Source: JBGTCY01 sp041748615 (lineage in GTDB: Bacteria > Bacteroidota > Bacteroidia > Chitinophagales > CAIOSU01). From it: a DNA stretch of 30,964 nt. Made by a program: the position numbers and the translations under genes. A model generated the notes under the pieces. The model saw only the letters and a list, made by a program, of their open reading frames with translations. It was not told the DNA's origin and did no database searches. The stretch covers positions 1 through 30,964 of the forward strand of contig JBGTCY010000052.1 in the NCBI GenBank assembly GCA_041748615.1, in the 5' to 3' direction. Of the stretch, positions 1 to 7,181 are shown one piece after another. How positions within the stretch are numbered: position 1 is the stretch's first letter; every line of letters starts with the position of its first letter.

Positions 1-351
1 TGGTGTCAGGTCATTTTCAAAACGCTCAGCGGTAAATTCTTTTGCCTTGATGGCATGAAGGAAAAAATCAACGGGCGCACCGTTTTTTCCTTTCACTTTG
101 CCCATCATTCCCTTGGCGCTCAGGAGGAGTTCCTGCATCAGTTCAAATCCGTCTTCCGCGTTTGCCCATGCAAGCCCGTAGGCGGCTTCCGCATCTGTTT
201 TCGCGAAGATGTGAGGCACCCCGAAAGAGTCACGCACGATGGTAATGTTTTCTTTTTGGATGGAAGTGGTGAAGCGATATTTTTCGCCCTTGCTGCTGAC
301 AGACGAAATAAAGAAAAGGAGACCAAAGAGTGTGAGCGTGGTTGTTTTCAA
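1..351 (-). CDS. Penicillin acylase family hydrolase, N-terminal fragment cut by window edge
   Basis: The reading frame is open from a TTG at 351 to the window edge (117 codons) and a TAG lies two codons upstream of the TTG, so this start is close to forced. The first ~20 residues are a signal peptide (LFGLLFFISSVSS core). Next comes a strand typical of the penicillin/acyl-homoserine-lactone acylase alpha subunit: VRDSFGVPHIFAKTDAEAAY, then GLAWANAEDGFELMQE. This Ntn-hydrolase family is exported, self-cleaves at an internal Ser and deacylates amides such as acyl-homoserine lactones or beta-lactams. The catalytic Ser and beta subunit lie outside the window, so substrate and activity cannot be judged. 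It is on the same strand as the permease to its right but separated from it by a repeat tract. Confidence 0.82.
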   Translation of the reverse strand, partial: MKTTTLTLFGLLFFISSVSSKGEKYRFTTSIQKENITIVRDSFGVPHIFAKTDAEAAYGLAWANAEDGFELMQELLLSAKGMMGKVKGKNGAPVDFFLHAIKAKEFTAERFENDLTP

Positions 352-400
352 GAGCTATTGTTTGTTTCAGCGAACTTAGGTTTTTAGTAAATAGACAACA

Positions 401-487
401 GTCCATAGTCCATAGACGATTGTCCATTGTCCACAGTCAATTTCCATCAGGTCATTAATCATCAAATCACCACATCATCAAATCAAC
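401..487. repeat. Degenerate 7-bp tandem repeat plus 12-bp direct repeat
   Basis: Positions 401-442 read as six phased heptads: GTCCATA, GTCCATA, GACGATT, GTCCATT, GTCCACA, GTCAATT. Immediately after, CATCAAATCACC (460-471) is repeated as CATCAAATCAAC (476-487). The tract lies between the permease stop codon and the acylase start. No coding potential is apparent. Similar heptad-phased tracts with other consensus words occur at 8251-8292, 27991-28018 and 28258-28313. Confidence 0.75.
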
Positions 488-489
488 CT

Positions 490-1755
490 TCACCCCCTAA
501 TCGCATCTACCGGTTTCATCCGGGAGGCGGTTAAGGCAGGGATAAAGCCGGCAAGGATGCCAATCCCGACTGACAGGATTAATCCGATGTAAACATTTTT
601 CATTGAAAGCTGAATGTAGAAGGCGATGTCCCATGAGTGACGTAATGCTTCCCACACGCGCGAGCCGCCATACACGAGCGCGACTCCGAGCAAGCCGCCT
701 AACAGGCATAACATGATGGCTTCAATCAGAAATTCGAGCAGGATGAATGATTGTTTAGCGCCCAGCGCTTTTTTGATGCCGATGAGATTGGTTCTTTCTT
801 TCACGCTGACGAACATGATGTTAGCGATACCGAATCCGCCTACGAGAATGGAAAACAACCCAATGAGCAGTCCGGCAAAATTGATGACCGAGAAAACCGC
901 GGTGAGCGCGCTTGAAATAATACTGAGTTGGTTCAGTGAAAAATTATCGTCTTCGAGCGGTTTCAGTTTGCGGATTGAGCGCATGAAGCCGCGCACCTCA
1001 TCCATCATTTCATCCTGACTCACGTTTTCTTTTGCTTTGATGGCGATGAATGGCTCCACGGTGACGCCATCTAAGTTCATCACGGTTTTTACAAAATTGT
1101 AAGGCACATAAATATTGTTGTCGGAACTGAAACCGATGATGTCTTCCCCTTCTTTTTTCAGCACACCGGTGATGGTGAGTTCGCGGTCTAAAAACTTGAT
1201 GCTGCGCCCGACTATTTGTTTTTGATTTGGAAAAAGCTCAGAGGCGATGTTGCTGCCAATCACTGCTACCCTTGAGCCGCGATGCGATTCGGAGGATGAA
1301 AAATACCTGCCGTCCTCGAATTCAAAATCTTTGATTCTATAATAATCATGCGTGACCGCGAAAAGGTCAACGTCCTCCACCAGATAGCTTTGGTGCTTTA
1401 CTTTTCTGCCATTTTTGATGACCATGATTGCCACAGCCTCCGCGCTGCTTACTTTTTCCTGCAAAAGTTTGAATTCATTGTAGGTGGTGGTGGGTCGCCT
1501 GAAATATTTAAACCAATTCATGCGCGGGTCTTCCGTCCACGGGAATTTCTGAATGTAGATGACATTTTCACCTAATTTCTCAAAACTGTTGCGCACGTTT
1601 TTTTCCAATGAATCCACTGCCGAAAAAACAGCGATGATGCAGAAGATGCCGATGGTGACGCCTAGTACTGAAAGAATGGCGCGCAATTTATTGCCCATCA
1701 GTTCCTGGAATGAGCCAAGAATGCTTTCTTGTAATAATTTAAGCAGAATCGTCAT
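490..1755 (-). CDS. ABC transporter permease, MacB/FtsX type
   Basis: The 421-aa protein has the usual MacB-permease order: a transmembrane helix near residues 25-45 (LSVLGVTIGIFCIIAVFSAV), a periplasmic MacB_PCD domain of about 230 residues, then three hydrophobic helices in an FtsX domain (about 290-415). The C-terminus PALTASRMKPVDAIRG is diagnostic for this family, in which permeases work with an ATPase to drive mechanotransmission in peptide, macrolide or lipoprotein export. No ATP-binding partner or membrane-fusion gene lies next to it here, so the partner must be encoded elsewhere or left of the window. The leader carries an unusual stretch at 1790-1802. Family is certain; substrate is unknown. 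Confidence 0.93.
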   Translation of the reverse strand: MTILLKLLQESILGSFQELMGNKLRAILSVLGVTIGIFCIIAVFSAVDSLEKNVRNSFEKLGENVIYIQKFPWTEDPRMNWFKYFRRPTTTYNEFKLLQEKVSSAEAVAIMVIKNGRKVKHQSYLVEDVDLFAVTHDYYRIKDFEFEDGRYFSSSESHRGSRVAVIGSNIASELFPNQKQIVGRSIKFLDRELTITGVLKKEGEDIIGFSSDNNIYVPYNFVKTVMNLDGVTVEPFIAIKAKENVSQDEMMDEVRGFMRSIRKLKPLEDDNFSLNQLSIISSALTAVFSVINFAGLLIGLFSILVGGFGIANIMFVSVKERTNLIGIKKALGAKQSFILLEFLIEAIMLCLLGGLLGVALVYGGSRVWEALRHSWDIAFYIQLSMKNVYIGLILSVGIGILAGFIPALTASRMKPVDAIRG

Positions 1756-1789
1756 CGCGCAATGATTACCCGGATTATTTTCAATCGCG

Positions 1790-1802
1790 GAAAGGAGGTG
1801 AT
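1790..1802 (+). other. 13-nt perfect complement of the 16S rRNA 3' tail
   Basis: GAAAGGAGGTGAT is an extended perfect Shine-Dalgarno sequence on the plus strand; read on the minus strand it is ATCACCTCCTTTC, identical to the usual 3' end of bacterial 16S rRNA. On the plus strand it precedes only a tiny frame (TTG at about 1803, 18 codons, stop before 1860). On the minus strand it lies 35 nt upstream of the permease ATG, within its likely leader. Function is unknown and chance is possible. Confidence 0.4.
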
Positions 1803-1861
1803 TGTTTAAAACAAGAATGAAATTAAACCGGAATCAGAGGATTAAGTTTCAAAACTAAAGT

Positions 1862-2008
1862 CCACTCCGAAAAGTATTTATTTGCCACAAAGACACGATG
1901 GCACAAAGAAAACACAAAGTTTAAGTTGATGGTAATCAATTCTTAGTGAAACTTTGTGACCTTGAGTCTTAGTGGCAATTTTTATGTTTTTTTACTTTTT
2001 CAGAGTGG
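1862..2008. repeat. Large imperfect palindrome with nested arms
   Basis: Three nested inverted repeats share one centre. The outer arms are 1862-1876 and 1993-2008 (one bulge, one mismatch). The middle arms are 1882-1908 and 1952-1978 (22 of 27 match; ends TTGCCACAAAG and GTGGCAA). The inner perfect arms are CACAAAGTTT (1913-1922) and AAACTTTGTG (1949-1958). The element begins 8 bp past the stop codon of the arginine decarboxylase, so its RNA would fold at the end of that transcript, and the adjacent T-run could help termination. It contains no ORF; it resembles dispersed palindromic repeats rather than a single-copy terminator. Confidence 0.8.
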
Positions 2009-2016
2009 TCTCAAAC

Positions 2017-3405
2017 TTAATAGCCCAAAATCTCAAGCATTGATTCCGCTTTTTGTTCTTCGGCAAAAACAGAACTGAATATTTTTCCGTTTTCATCACG
2101 ATTCACGAGAATGTGTTTGGGTGAAGGAATCAGGCAATGTTTAATGCCGCCATAACCGCTGAGTTCATCCTGGTAAGCGCCCACATTGAAAAAGCCGAGG
2201 TAGAGCGGTCCATTTTCGGTTTTTGGTAAAAAAACCTGGTTGATATGTACTTCGGAAGTGTAGTAGTCTGAAATGTCGCAACTTAATCCGCCAACATTCA
2301 CGCGCATGTATTCTTTTTCCCAATGATTGAGCGGCAACAAAATGAAGCGCTGATTGATACCCCAGATATCCGGCAGCGTGGTCATCAGCGAGCCGTTAAT
2401 CATGTACCATCTTTCCTGGTCGTTTTGCAGTTTTTCGCCAATCACTTTGAACACCATCATGCCGCTTTCGCCTACCGTGAAATTGCCAAACTCCGTAAAG
2501 ATGTCCGGTTCGGGCACCTTCGCGCTCTTGCAGGCTTTTTTAATGTGGCGTACAATTTCATCAATCATGTATTGATAATCAAAGTCAAACCCCAATGAAT
2601 ATTTAATCGGCAATCCGCCACCGATATTGAGAAACTGCAAATCGGGATTCACTTTTTTCAAATCGCAATACATCTTGATTGCCTTTTCCAACTCGGTCCA
2701 ATAGTAGGTGTTGTCGCGGATGCCCGTGTTGATGAAAAAGTGGAGCATCACGAGTTTGAACTTCGGATTGTCCTGAATTTTTTCCTTGTAAAAATCCATC
2801 ACATCACGATAGCGGATGCCGAGGCGGGAAGTATAAAATTCATGATTGGGTTCTTCGTCAGCCGCGAGCCGGATGCCGAGTGTGCAGGGTTGCTCAAGGT
2901 GTTGATTGTAATATTCGATTTCAGCTTTATTATCTAAAATAGGAATATAATTTCCGTAACCACTGTTGACGGATTCAACGATTTTTCTCTTGTAGTCGTC
3001 AGGTTTAAATCCGTTGCAAACGATGTAGGTGTCTTTGCCGGTTTTCCCCCGTTGAATCAGTTTTTTAATCAGGTCAATATCAAAAGACGAGGAAGTTTCA
3101 AGATGAATGTCGTTTTTCAGCGCTTCTTCAAAAATGAAAGAAAAGTGATTCGCCTTGGTGCAATAGGAGTACAAATATTTTCCCGTATAGTTGTGTTTAT
3201 CAATGGCATTTTTAAACAACGTCTTGGCGCGCTGGATTTGGGAACTGACTTTTGGAAGATAAGTAATGCGAAGCGGTGAGCCATGTTTTTCCACCAAGTC
3301 CATCATTGAGACCTCGTGATAGATTAACTGGTTGTTATCAACCCTGAATTCTTCCTGCGGGAAGTAAAAGGTTTGCTCTATGAGGTCAATATACTTGTTT
3401 GTCAT
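2017..3405 (-). CDS. speA: Arginine decarboxylase, short Bacteroidota type
   Basis: A fold-type III PLP decarboxylase of 462 aa that converts arginine to agmatine, the first step of polyamine synthesis. The PLP lysine is K84 in YSYCTKANHF; a glycine-rich phosphate-binding loop follows at 261-266 (IGGGLP), and the C-terminal catalytic Cys-Asp pair is C376-D377 in GGLSCDISDYY. It is shorter than the ~630-660 aa SpeA of enterobacteria, as is usual for this phylum. Substrate is assigned by overall resemblance to Bacteroidota proteins annotated as arginine decarboxylase; a related carboxynorspermidine or diaminopimelate decarboxylase is less likely. It diverges from argS, so two arginine-consuming enzymes share one control region. 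Confidence 0.85.
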   Translation of the reverse strand: MTNKYIDLIEQTFYFPQEEFRVDNNQLIYHEVSMMDLVEKHGSPLRITYLPKVSSQIQRAKTLFKNAIDKHNYTGKYLYSYCTKANHFSFIFEEALKNDIHLETSSSFDIDLIKKLIQRGKTGKDTYIVCNGFKPDDYKRKIVESVNSGYGNYIPILDNKAEIEYYNQHLEQPCTLGIRLAADEEPNHEFYTSRLGIRYRDVMDFYKEKIQDNPKFKLVMLHFFINTGIRDNTYYWTELEKAIKMYCDLKKVNPDLQFLNIGGGLPIKYSLGFDFDYQYMIDEIVRHIKKACKSAKVPEPDIFTEFGNFTVGESGMMVFKVIGEKLQNDQERWYMINGSLMTTLPDIWGINQRFILLPLNHWEKEYMRVNVGGLSCDISDYYTSEVHINQVFLPKTENGPLYLGFFNVGAYQDELSGYGGIKHCLIPSPKHILVNRDENGKIFSSVFAEEQKAESMLEILGY

Positions 3406-3441
3406 CGAAAGGGCATAGGGGATTTTAAATTAAAACGCTTG

Positions 3442-3449
3442 CAAAAGTA
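3442..3449 (-). promoter_or_regulatory. Bacteroidota-type -7 box for the arginine decarboxylase gene
   Basis: CAAAAGTA on the plus strand is TACTTTTG on the minus strand, an exact match to the Bacteroidota -7 consensus TAnnTTTG. It lies 37 nt upstream of the decarboxylase ATG at 3405. I see no convincing -33 TTTG element. Only one base separates it from the opposing box at 3451. Confidence 0.55.
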
Positions 3450-3450
3450 A

Positions 3451-3458
3451 TAACTTTG
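3451..3458 (+). promoter_or_regulatory. Bacteroidota-type -7 box for argS
   Basis: TAACTTTG exactly matches TAnnTTTG and lies 43 nt upstream of the argS ATG. With the mirror box at 3442-3449 it forms a near-palindromic core, GCAAAAGTAATAACTTTGAC, so RNA polymerase could not bind both promoters at once. No clear -33 element is seen. Confidence 0.55.
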
Positions 3459-3501
3459 ACGGCTTCTGAAAATAAAAAACTTTCTACTTTTTACATCAAG
3501 C

Positions 3502-5277
3502 ATGTTCATCGTTCAACAATTAAAAGAAACGGCAGTTTTCGCCCTGCTTCAACTCTACGGCATCCAAGCTGAGCGCGATTCGCTCATCGTCAACATCACG
3601 CCTGATGAATATGAAGGGGATTACAGCCTTGTCACTTTTCCATTCGTAAAGCAGGTGAAAAAAGCGCCTGACGTTATTGCGCATGAATTGGGCAATCTGC
3701 TTCAGGAAAAATTGACTTCCATCAGCGGGTTCAATGTCATCAAAGGTTTTTTAAACATTACTTTTCATGACAGTCTGTGGATTGAATTTTTGAAACAGGA
3801 AAATCAAAACAAATTATGGGGCAAACTGCCCTCCAGCGGAAAAAAAGTAGTGGTGGAATATTGCGGACCAAATACCAACAAACCATTGCATTTAGGTCAT
3901 GTACGCAATATGCTGTTGGGCTATTCGCTTTCCAACCTTTTGAAAAAAGGCGGTCATGATGTTTCGCGGGTAAATATTTACAATGACCGTGGAATTGCAA
4001 TTTGCAAATCTATGGTAGCCTGGCAGAGAAATGCCAAGGGTGAAACTCCGGAATCATCCGGCTTAAAAGGTGACCATCTTGTCGGAAAATATTACGTGGA
4101 GTTTGATAAAATATTGAAACGCGAAACAGAGGTTTTGATGAATGGCGGAATGAGTAAAGATGATGCTGAACGGAACGCTTCGGTTGCCGCTGAAGCGAGG
4201 GAAATGCTGCTGAAATGGGAAGCAGGAGATGCTGAAACCATCGCGTTATGGAAAAAGATGAATAACTGGGTTTATGTGGGATTTGAGGAAACCTACCGTA
4301 AAATAGGAGTGGAGTTTGAAAAAAATTACTACGAGTCCGAGACCTATTTACCCGGAAAAGAAATCGTGCTGGAAGGTTTGGCAAAGGGCGCTTTTTTTAA
4401 AAAAGAAGACGGCTCGGTGTGGGTGGATTTAACGGAAAAAGGATTGGATGAAAAAGTGTTGCTGCGCAGTGATGGAACATCCGTGTATCTCACACAGGAC
4501 CTTGGCACTGCTCAACTCCGTTATGATGATTTCAAAATGGATACTTCAGTGTATGTGGTTGCCAATGAACAGGATTATCATTTTCAAACGCTCAAGCTGA
4601 CGTTGCAGAAATTGGAAAAACCATTTGCCGATGGTATCTATCATCTTTCTTATGGCATGGTTGATTTGCCCTCCGGAAAAATGAAGTCAAGGGAAGGTAC
4701 AGTAGTGGATGCGGATGATTTGCTCGATGAAATGTTTGAAACCGCGAAAAAGCACACGCTTGAGTTGGGGAAAATTGAAGATTTTTCGGAGGAAGAAGCG
4801 GCTTCATTATTTAAAAAAATCGGTTCGGGTGCGTTGAAATTTTTTATCCTGAAAGTGGACCCTAAAAAAAGAATGTTATTTAACCCGGAAGAGTCCATTG
4901 ATTTTCATGGACAAACCGGTCCGTTTATTCAATATGCTTACGCACGCATCAGTTCGATTCTGAGAAAAGCCGCAATGATTGATTTTCAGCCTGACGAACA
5001 TTATTCGCCCGACAGGGTAGAACGTTCATTATTGATTTTGCTGCAACAATATCCCGATATGATTCGGGAAGCCTGCGAAAGTTATAACCCATCGCAGGTT
5101 GCCAACTATACCTATCATCTTGCAAAATCGTTTAATAAATTTTATGCTGACCATTCGATTCTGAGCGCTGAAACCGAAGCCGCGAGAGATTTCAGATTGG
5201 CATTGGCTGCATTTACTGCCAATGTCTTATTTTCCGCTTTGGAAATTCTTGGTATTGAAGCACCGGAGCGGATGTAA
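3502..5277 (+). CDS. argS: Arginyl-tRNA synthetase
   Basis: Class I aminoacyl-tRNA synthetase of 591 aa, charging tRNA-Arg with arginine in the cytoplasm. An N-terminal Arg-tRNA-synthetase domain (about 1-90) precedes the HIGH motif HLGH at 130-133 within KPLHLGHVRN; the KMSKS-like signature is KMKSR at 393-397 in SGKMKSREGTVVDADD. A DALR-type anticodon-binding domain fills the C-terminus from about 470 (GQTGPFIQYAYARISSIL onward). Length fits the family. It diverges from arginine decarboxylase, and the WG-repeat gene follows after 17 nt and is probably co-transcribed. The ATG at 3502 fits the family N-terminus. Confidence 0.97.
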   Translation: MFIVQQLKETAVFALLQLYGIQAERDSLIVNITPDEYEGDYSLVTFPFVKQVKKAPDVIAHELGNLLQEKLTSISGFNVIKGFLNITFHDSLWIEFLKQENQNKLWGKLPSSGKKVVVEYCGPNTNKPLHLGHVRNMLLGYSLSNLLKKGGHDVSRVNIYNDRGIAICKSMVAWQRNAKGETPESSGLKGDHLVGKYYVEFDKILKRETEVLMNGGMSKDDAERNASVAAEAREMLLKWEAGDAETIALWKKMNNWVYVGFEETYRKIGVEFEKNYYESETYLPGKEIVLEGLAKGAFFKKEDGSVWVDLTEKGLDEKVLLRSDGTSVYLTQDLGTAQLRYDDFKMDTSVYVVANEQDYHFQTLKLTLQKLEKPFADGIYHLSYGMVDLPSGKMKSREGTVVDADDLLDEMFETAKKHTLELGKIEDFSEEEAASLFKKIGSGALKFFILKVDPKKRMLFNPEESIDFHGQTGPFIQYAYARISSILRKAAMIDFQPDEHYSPDRVERSLLILLQQYPDMIREACESYNPSQVANYTYHLAKSFNKFYADHSILSAETEAARDFRLALAAFTANVLFSALEILGIEAPERM

Positions 5278-5294
5278 CCATTAAATAATTTTAC

Positions 5295-6458
5295 ATGTAT
5301 CATTTCATTTTCTTTTTTATTTGCGGTCTGTTTTTAATCGCTGAAACGGCTTCAGCACAAGTTGAACATCAATTAATTCCGTATCGTGATGGAAATTTAT
5401 GGGGCTTTGCCGACAGGGATTTAAACATCGTCATTCAGCCACAGTTTGACGCGGCTCAACTTTTTTATTATAATCTCGCTGCCGTAAAAAAAGCCGGAAA
5501 GATGGGTTATGTGGATACGACCGGCACCGTGGCAGTTCCATTAAAATATGACCGTGCGGGAAACATCATGGACGGTTTTGCTATCGTGGAAGCGGGAAAA
5601 AAATGGGGGTTCATTAACTTCAAAGGGGAGGAGGTGGTTTCGTTAAAGTATGACGGGCTTGGTCAGTTTTATGATGATATGGCGATTGCCAGCATCGGCA
5701 GAAATTGGGGTTTTGTCAATAAACATGGCGTGGAGACTGTCCCATTAATTTATGAAGCAGCGAGTAATTTCAACAAAGGACTTGCCGCTGTTTTCAAAGA
5801 GGGGAAGTGGGGCTATGTCAATAAAGAGGGGAGGGAGGTGATTCCGCTGAAATATGAACTCGCGCGGGATTTCAGCGAAGGTTTAGCGGCAGTCAAACTC
5901 AATGGCGCGTGGGGATATATTGACATCTACGGGAAAACGACCATCGCTTTAAAATATGAAGGTGTTTCTGATTTTAAAAACGGACTTTCCGCAGTGAAGC
6001 TGAAAGGAAAAATCGGCTATATCAATCGCGTTGGTAAAACCATCATCCCGTTTCGCTATGATGGAGGAAATGATTTTTCGGAAGGATTCGCGGTGGTTCA
6101 AAAAGGAAACACGGTCGGCTTCATCAATGAGAAGGGCAAAGAAATCACCGAGTTAAAATATGAAGCGGCTTATGATTTTTCAGAGGGATTCGCAATTGTT
6201 TATTTAAAAAATTACGCGATGGTGGATGCAGCGGGTGAAGAAACTGTGTTGATGTGTGACCGCGCCCGCAGCTTTAAAGAAGGACTTGCCGCAGTTGAAA
6301 AAAACGGATTGTGGGGGTTTATGAATCAGCAGGGGGATATGATTTTCCCGCTGCGCTTTGACCATGCCGATGATTTTTCAGAAGGTGTTTGCGTAGTGAG
6401 CTATCAGGGCAAATGGGGGTATATTGACAATCGGGGTAAAATGTATTTTAGGGATTAG
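5295..6458 (+). CDS. Secreted WG-repeat protein
   Basis: A 387-aa protein with an N-terminal signal peptide (about residues 1-22, FFFICGLFLIAETASA then Q) followed by ten complete WG repeats of about 34 residues and an eleventh truncated at the C-terminus. Each unit runs W/I/M-G-F/Y-I/V-N/D, G, PLKYD/E, DFSEGLAAV, KxGK; the WG pair has drifted to IG, VG, MG or YA in some middle units. Repeats of this type form beta-rich solenoids or propeller-like structures in the periplasm or at the cell surface. Molecular function is not known for the family. It lies 17 nt after argS and ends 27 nt before a convergent gene without an evident terminator. Confidence 0.92.
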   Translation: MYHFIFFFICGLFLIAETASAQVEHQLIPYRDGNLWGFADRDLNIVIQPQFDAAQLFYYNLAAVKKAGKMGYVDTTGTVAVPLKYDRAGNIMDGFAIVEAGKKWGFINFKGEEVVSLKYDGLGQFYDDMAIASIGRNWGFVNKHGVETVPLIYEAASNFNKGLAAVFKEGKWGYVNKEGREVIPLKYELARDFSEGLAAVKLNGAWGYIDIYGKTTIALKYEGVSDFKNGLSAVKLKGKIGYINRVGKTIIPFRYDGGNDFSEGFAVVQKGNTVGFINEKGKEITELKYEAAYDFSEGFAIVYLKNYAMVDAAGEETVLMCDRARSFKEGLAAVEKNGLWGFMNQQGDMIFPLRFDHADDFSEGVCVVSYQGKWGYIDNRGKMYFRD

Positions 6459-6485
6459 CTTTTTTAAACAACTCAACTTTCCTGC

Positions 6486-7175
6486 TTATCTCCACGTAAA
6501 CAATCCCGCATGTTCCCCCTGAAAATGCGCATGGTCATTGAATGAAATCAATTGCAACCCACGGGATGAATTTTTAAATTGCGAGATGGAAGCGTTGGCG
6601 AGGTTCAATTGCAGTTCGAACATTTTTTCCGGTGTGAGCGAAAATACTTTTTTCATTACCGTGCATACCGGGCCTCCCGAAGTGAAAACCAATGCGGTTT
6701 CTTTTTTATCCAATCTTTCGGAAAGTCGCTTTAATCCCGTTTCAATCCGGTCGTTAAAAGCCTCCCAGCTTTCAATATAGTCATCATCTTCACCTGCCAC
6801 CCATCGCTGCATCGCGGCTGCAAGCAGTTCCATGATTTTCTGTTTCGGATTTTCCGCGCTGCTTACATCATTAATGATTTCCTGCATGTCGGAATAGCGG
6901 GGTTCATATTTCGCGATAATATCCGTGTGGTCGAATTCATTCCAGCTTGCATCCTGCTCAAAAGGCAATGTGCATTGCATCGCTTTCAAACAATGCGTTG
7001 CGGTTTGCAGATGTCGCTGCATGGTGCCGGAAAAAATTTTATCAATCTTTATCCCGCGCTGCAAAAGCGATACTCCCAGAGTTTTCGATTGTTGGATGCC
7101 TGTGTCCGACAATGCGTCATAATCCGCCATGCCTAATGACGCCTGTCCGTGTCTGATGAAAAGTATTTTTGCCAT
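6486..7175 (-). CDS. Histidine phosphatase family protein, second catalytic His replaced by Ser
   Basis: The 229-aa protein starts with the phosphoglycerate-mutase/acid-phosphatase signature FIRHGQASLG; R8 and H9 are the phosphate-binding Arg and the nucleophilic His. R54 (SGTMQRHLQTA) matches the second arginine and E80 a plausible acid. Where most members have SHGG, this one has TSGG (165-168), so the second histidine of the phosphate pocket is Ser166. Some branches of the family share this change, so it may be a lineage feature with altered activity rather than decay. It lies 6 bp downstream of the phosphotransferase gene on the same strand, so the two are almost surely one operon. Substrate is unknown. 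Confidence 0.88.
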   Translation of the reverse strand: MAKILFIRHGQASLGMADYDALSDTGIQQSKTLGVSLLQRGIKIDKIFSGTMQRHLQTATHCLKAMQCTLPFEQDASWNEFDHTDIIAKYEPRYSDMQEIINDVSSAENPKQKIMELLAAAMQRWVAGEDDDYIESWEAFNDRIETGLKRLSERLDKKETALVFTSGGPVCTVMKKVFSLTPEKMFELQLNLANASISQFKNSSRGLQLISFNDHAHFQGEHAGLFTWR

Positions 7176-7181
7176 CGTTTG

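Noticed and set aside
55..387. 110-codon plus-strand frame opposite the acylase
   Set aside because: The minus-strand frame has a signal peptide and clear acylase motifs; the plus frame has none.
1803..1858. 18-codon peptide (TTG start) behind the strong SD sequence
   Set aside because: Spacing between the SD and the TTG is only about 3 nt, the ATG is too far, and Bacteroidota rarely use SD; too weak to call a gene.
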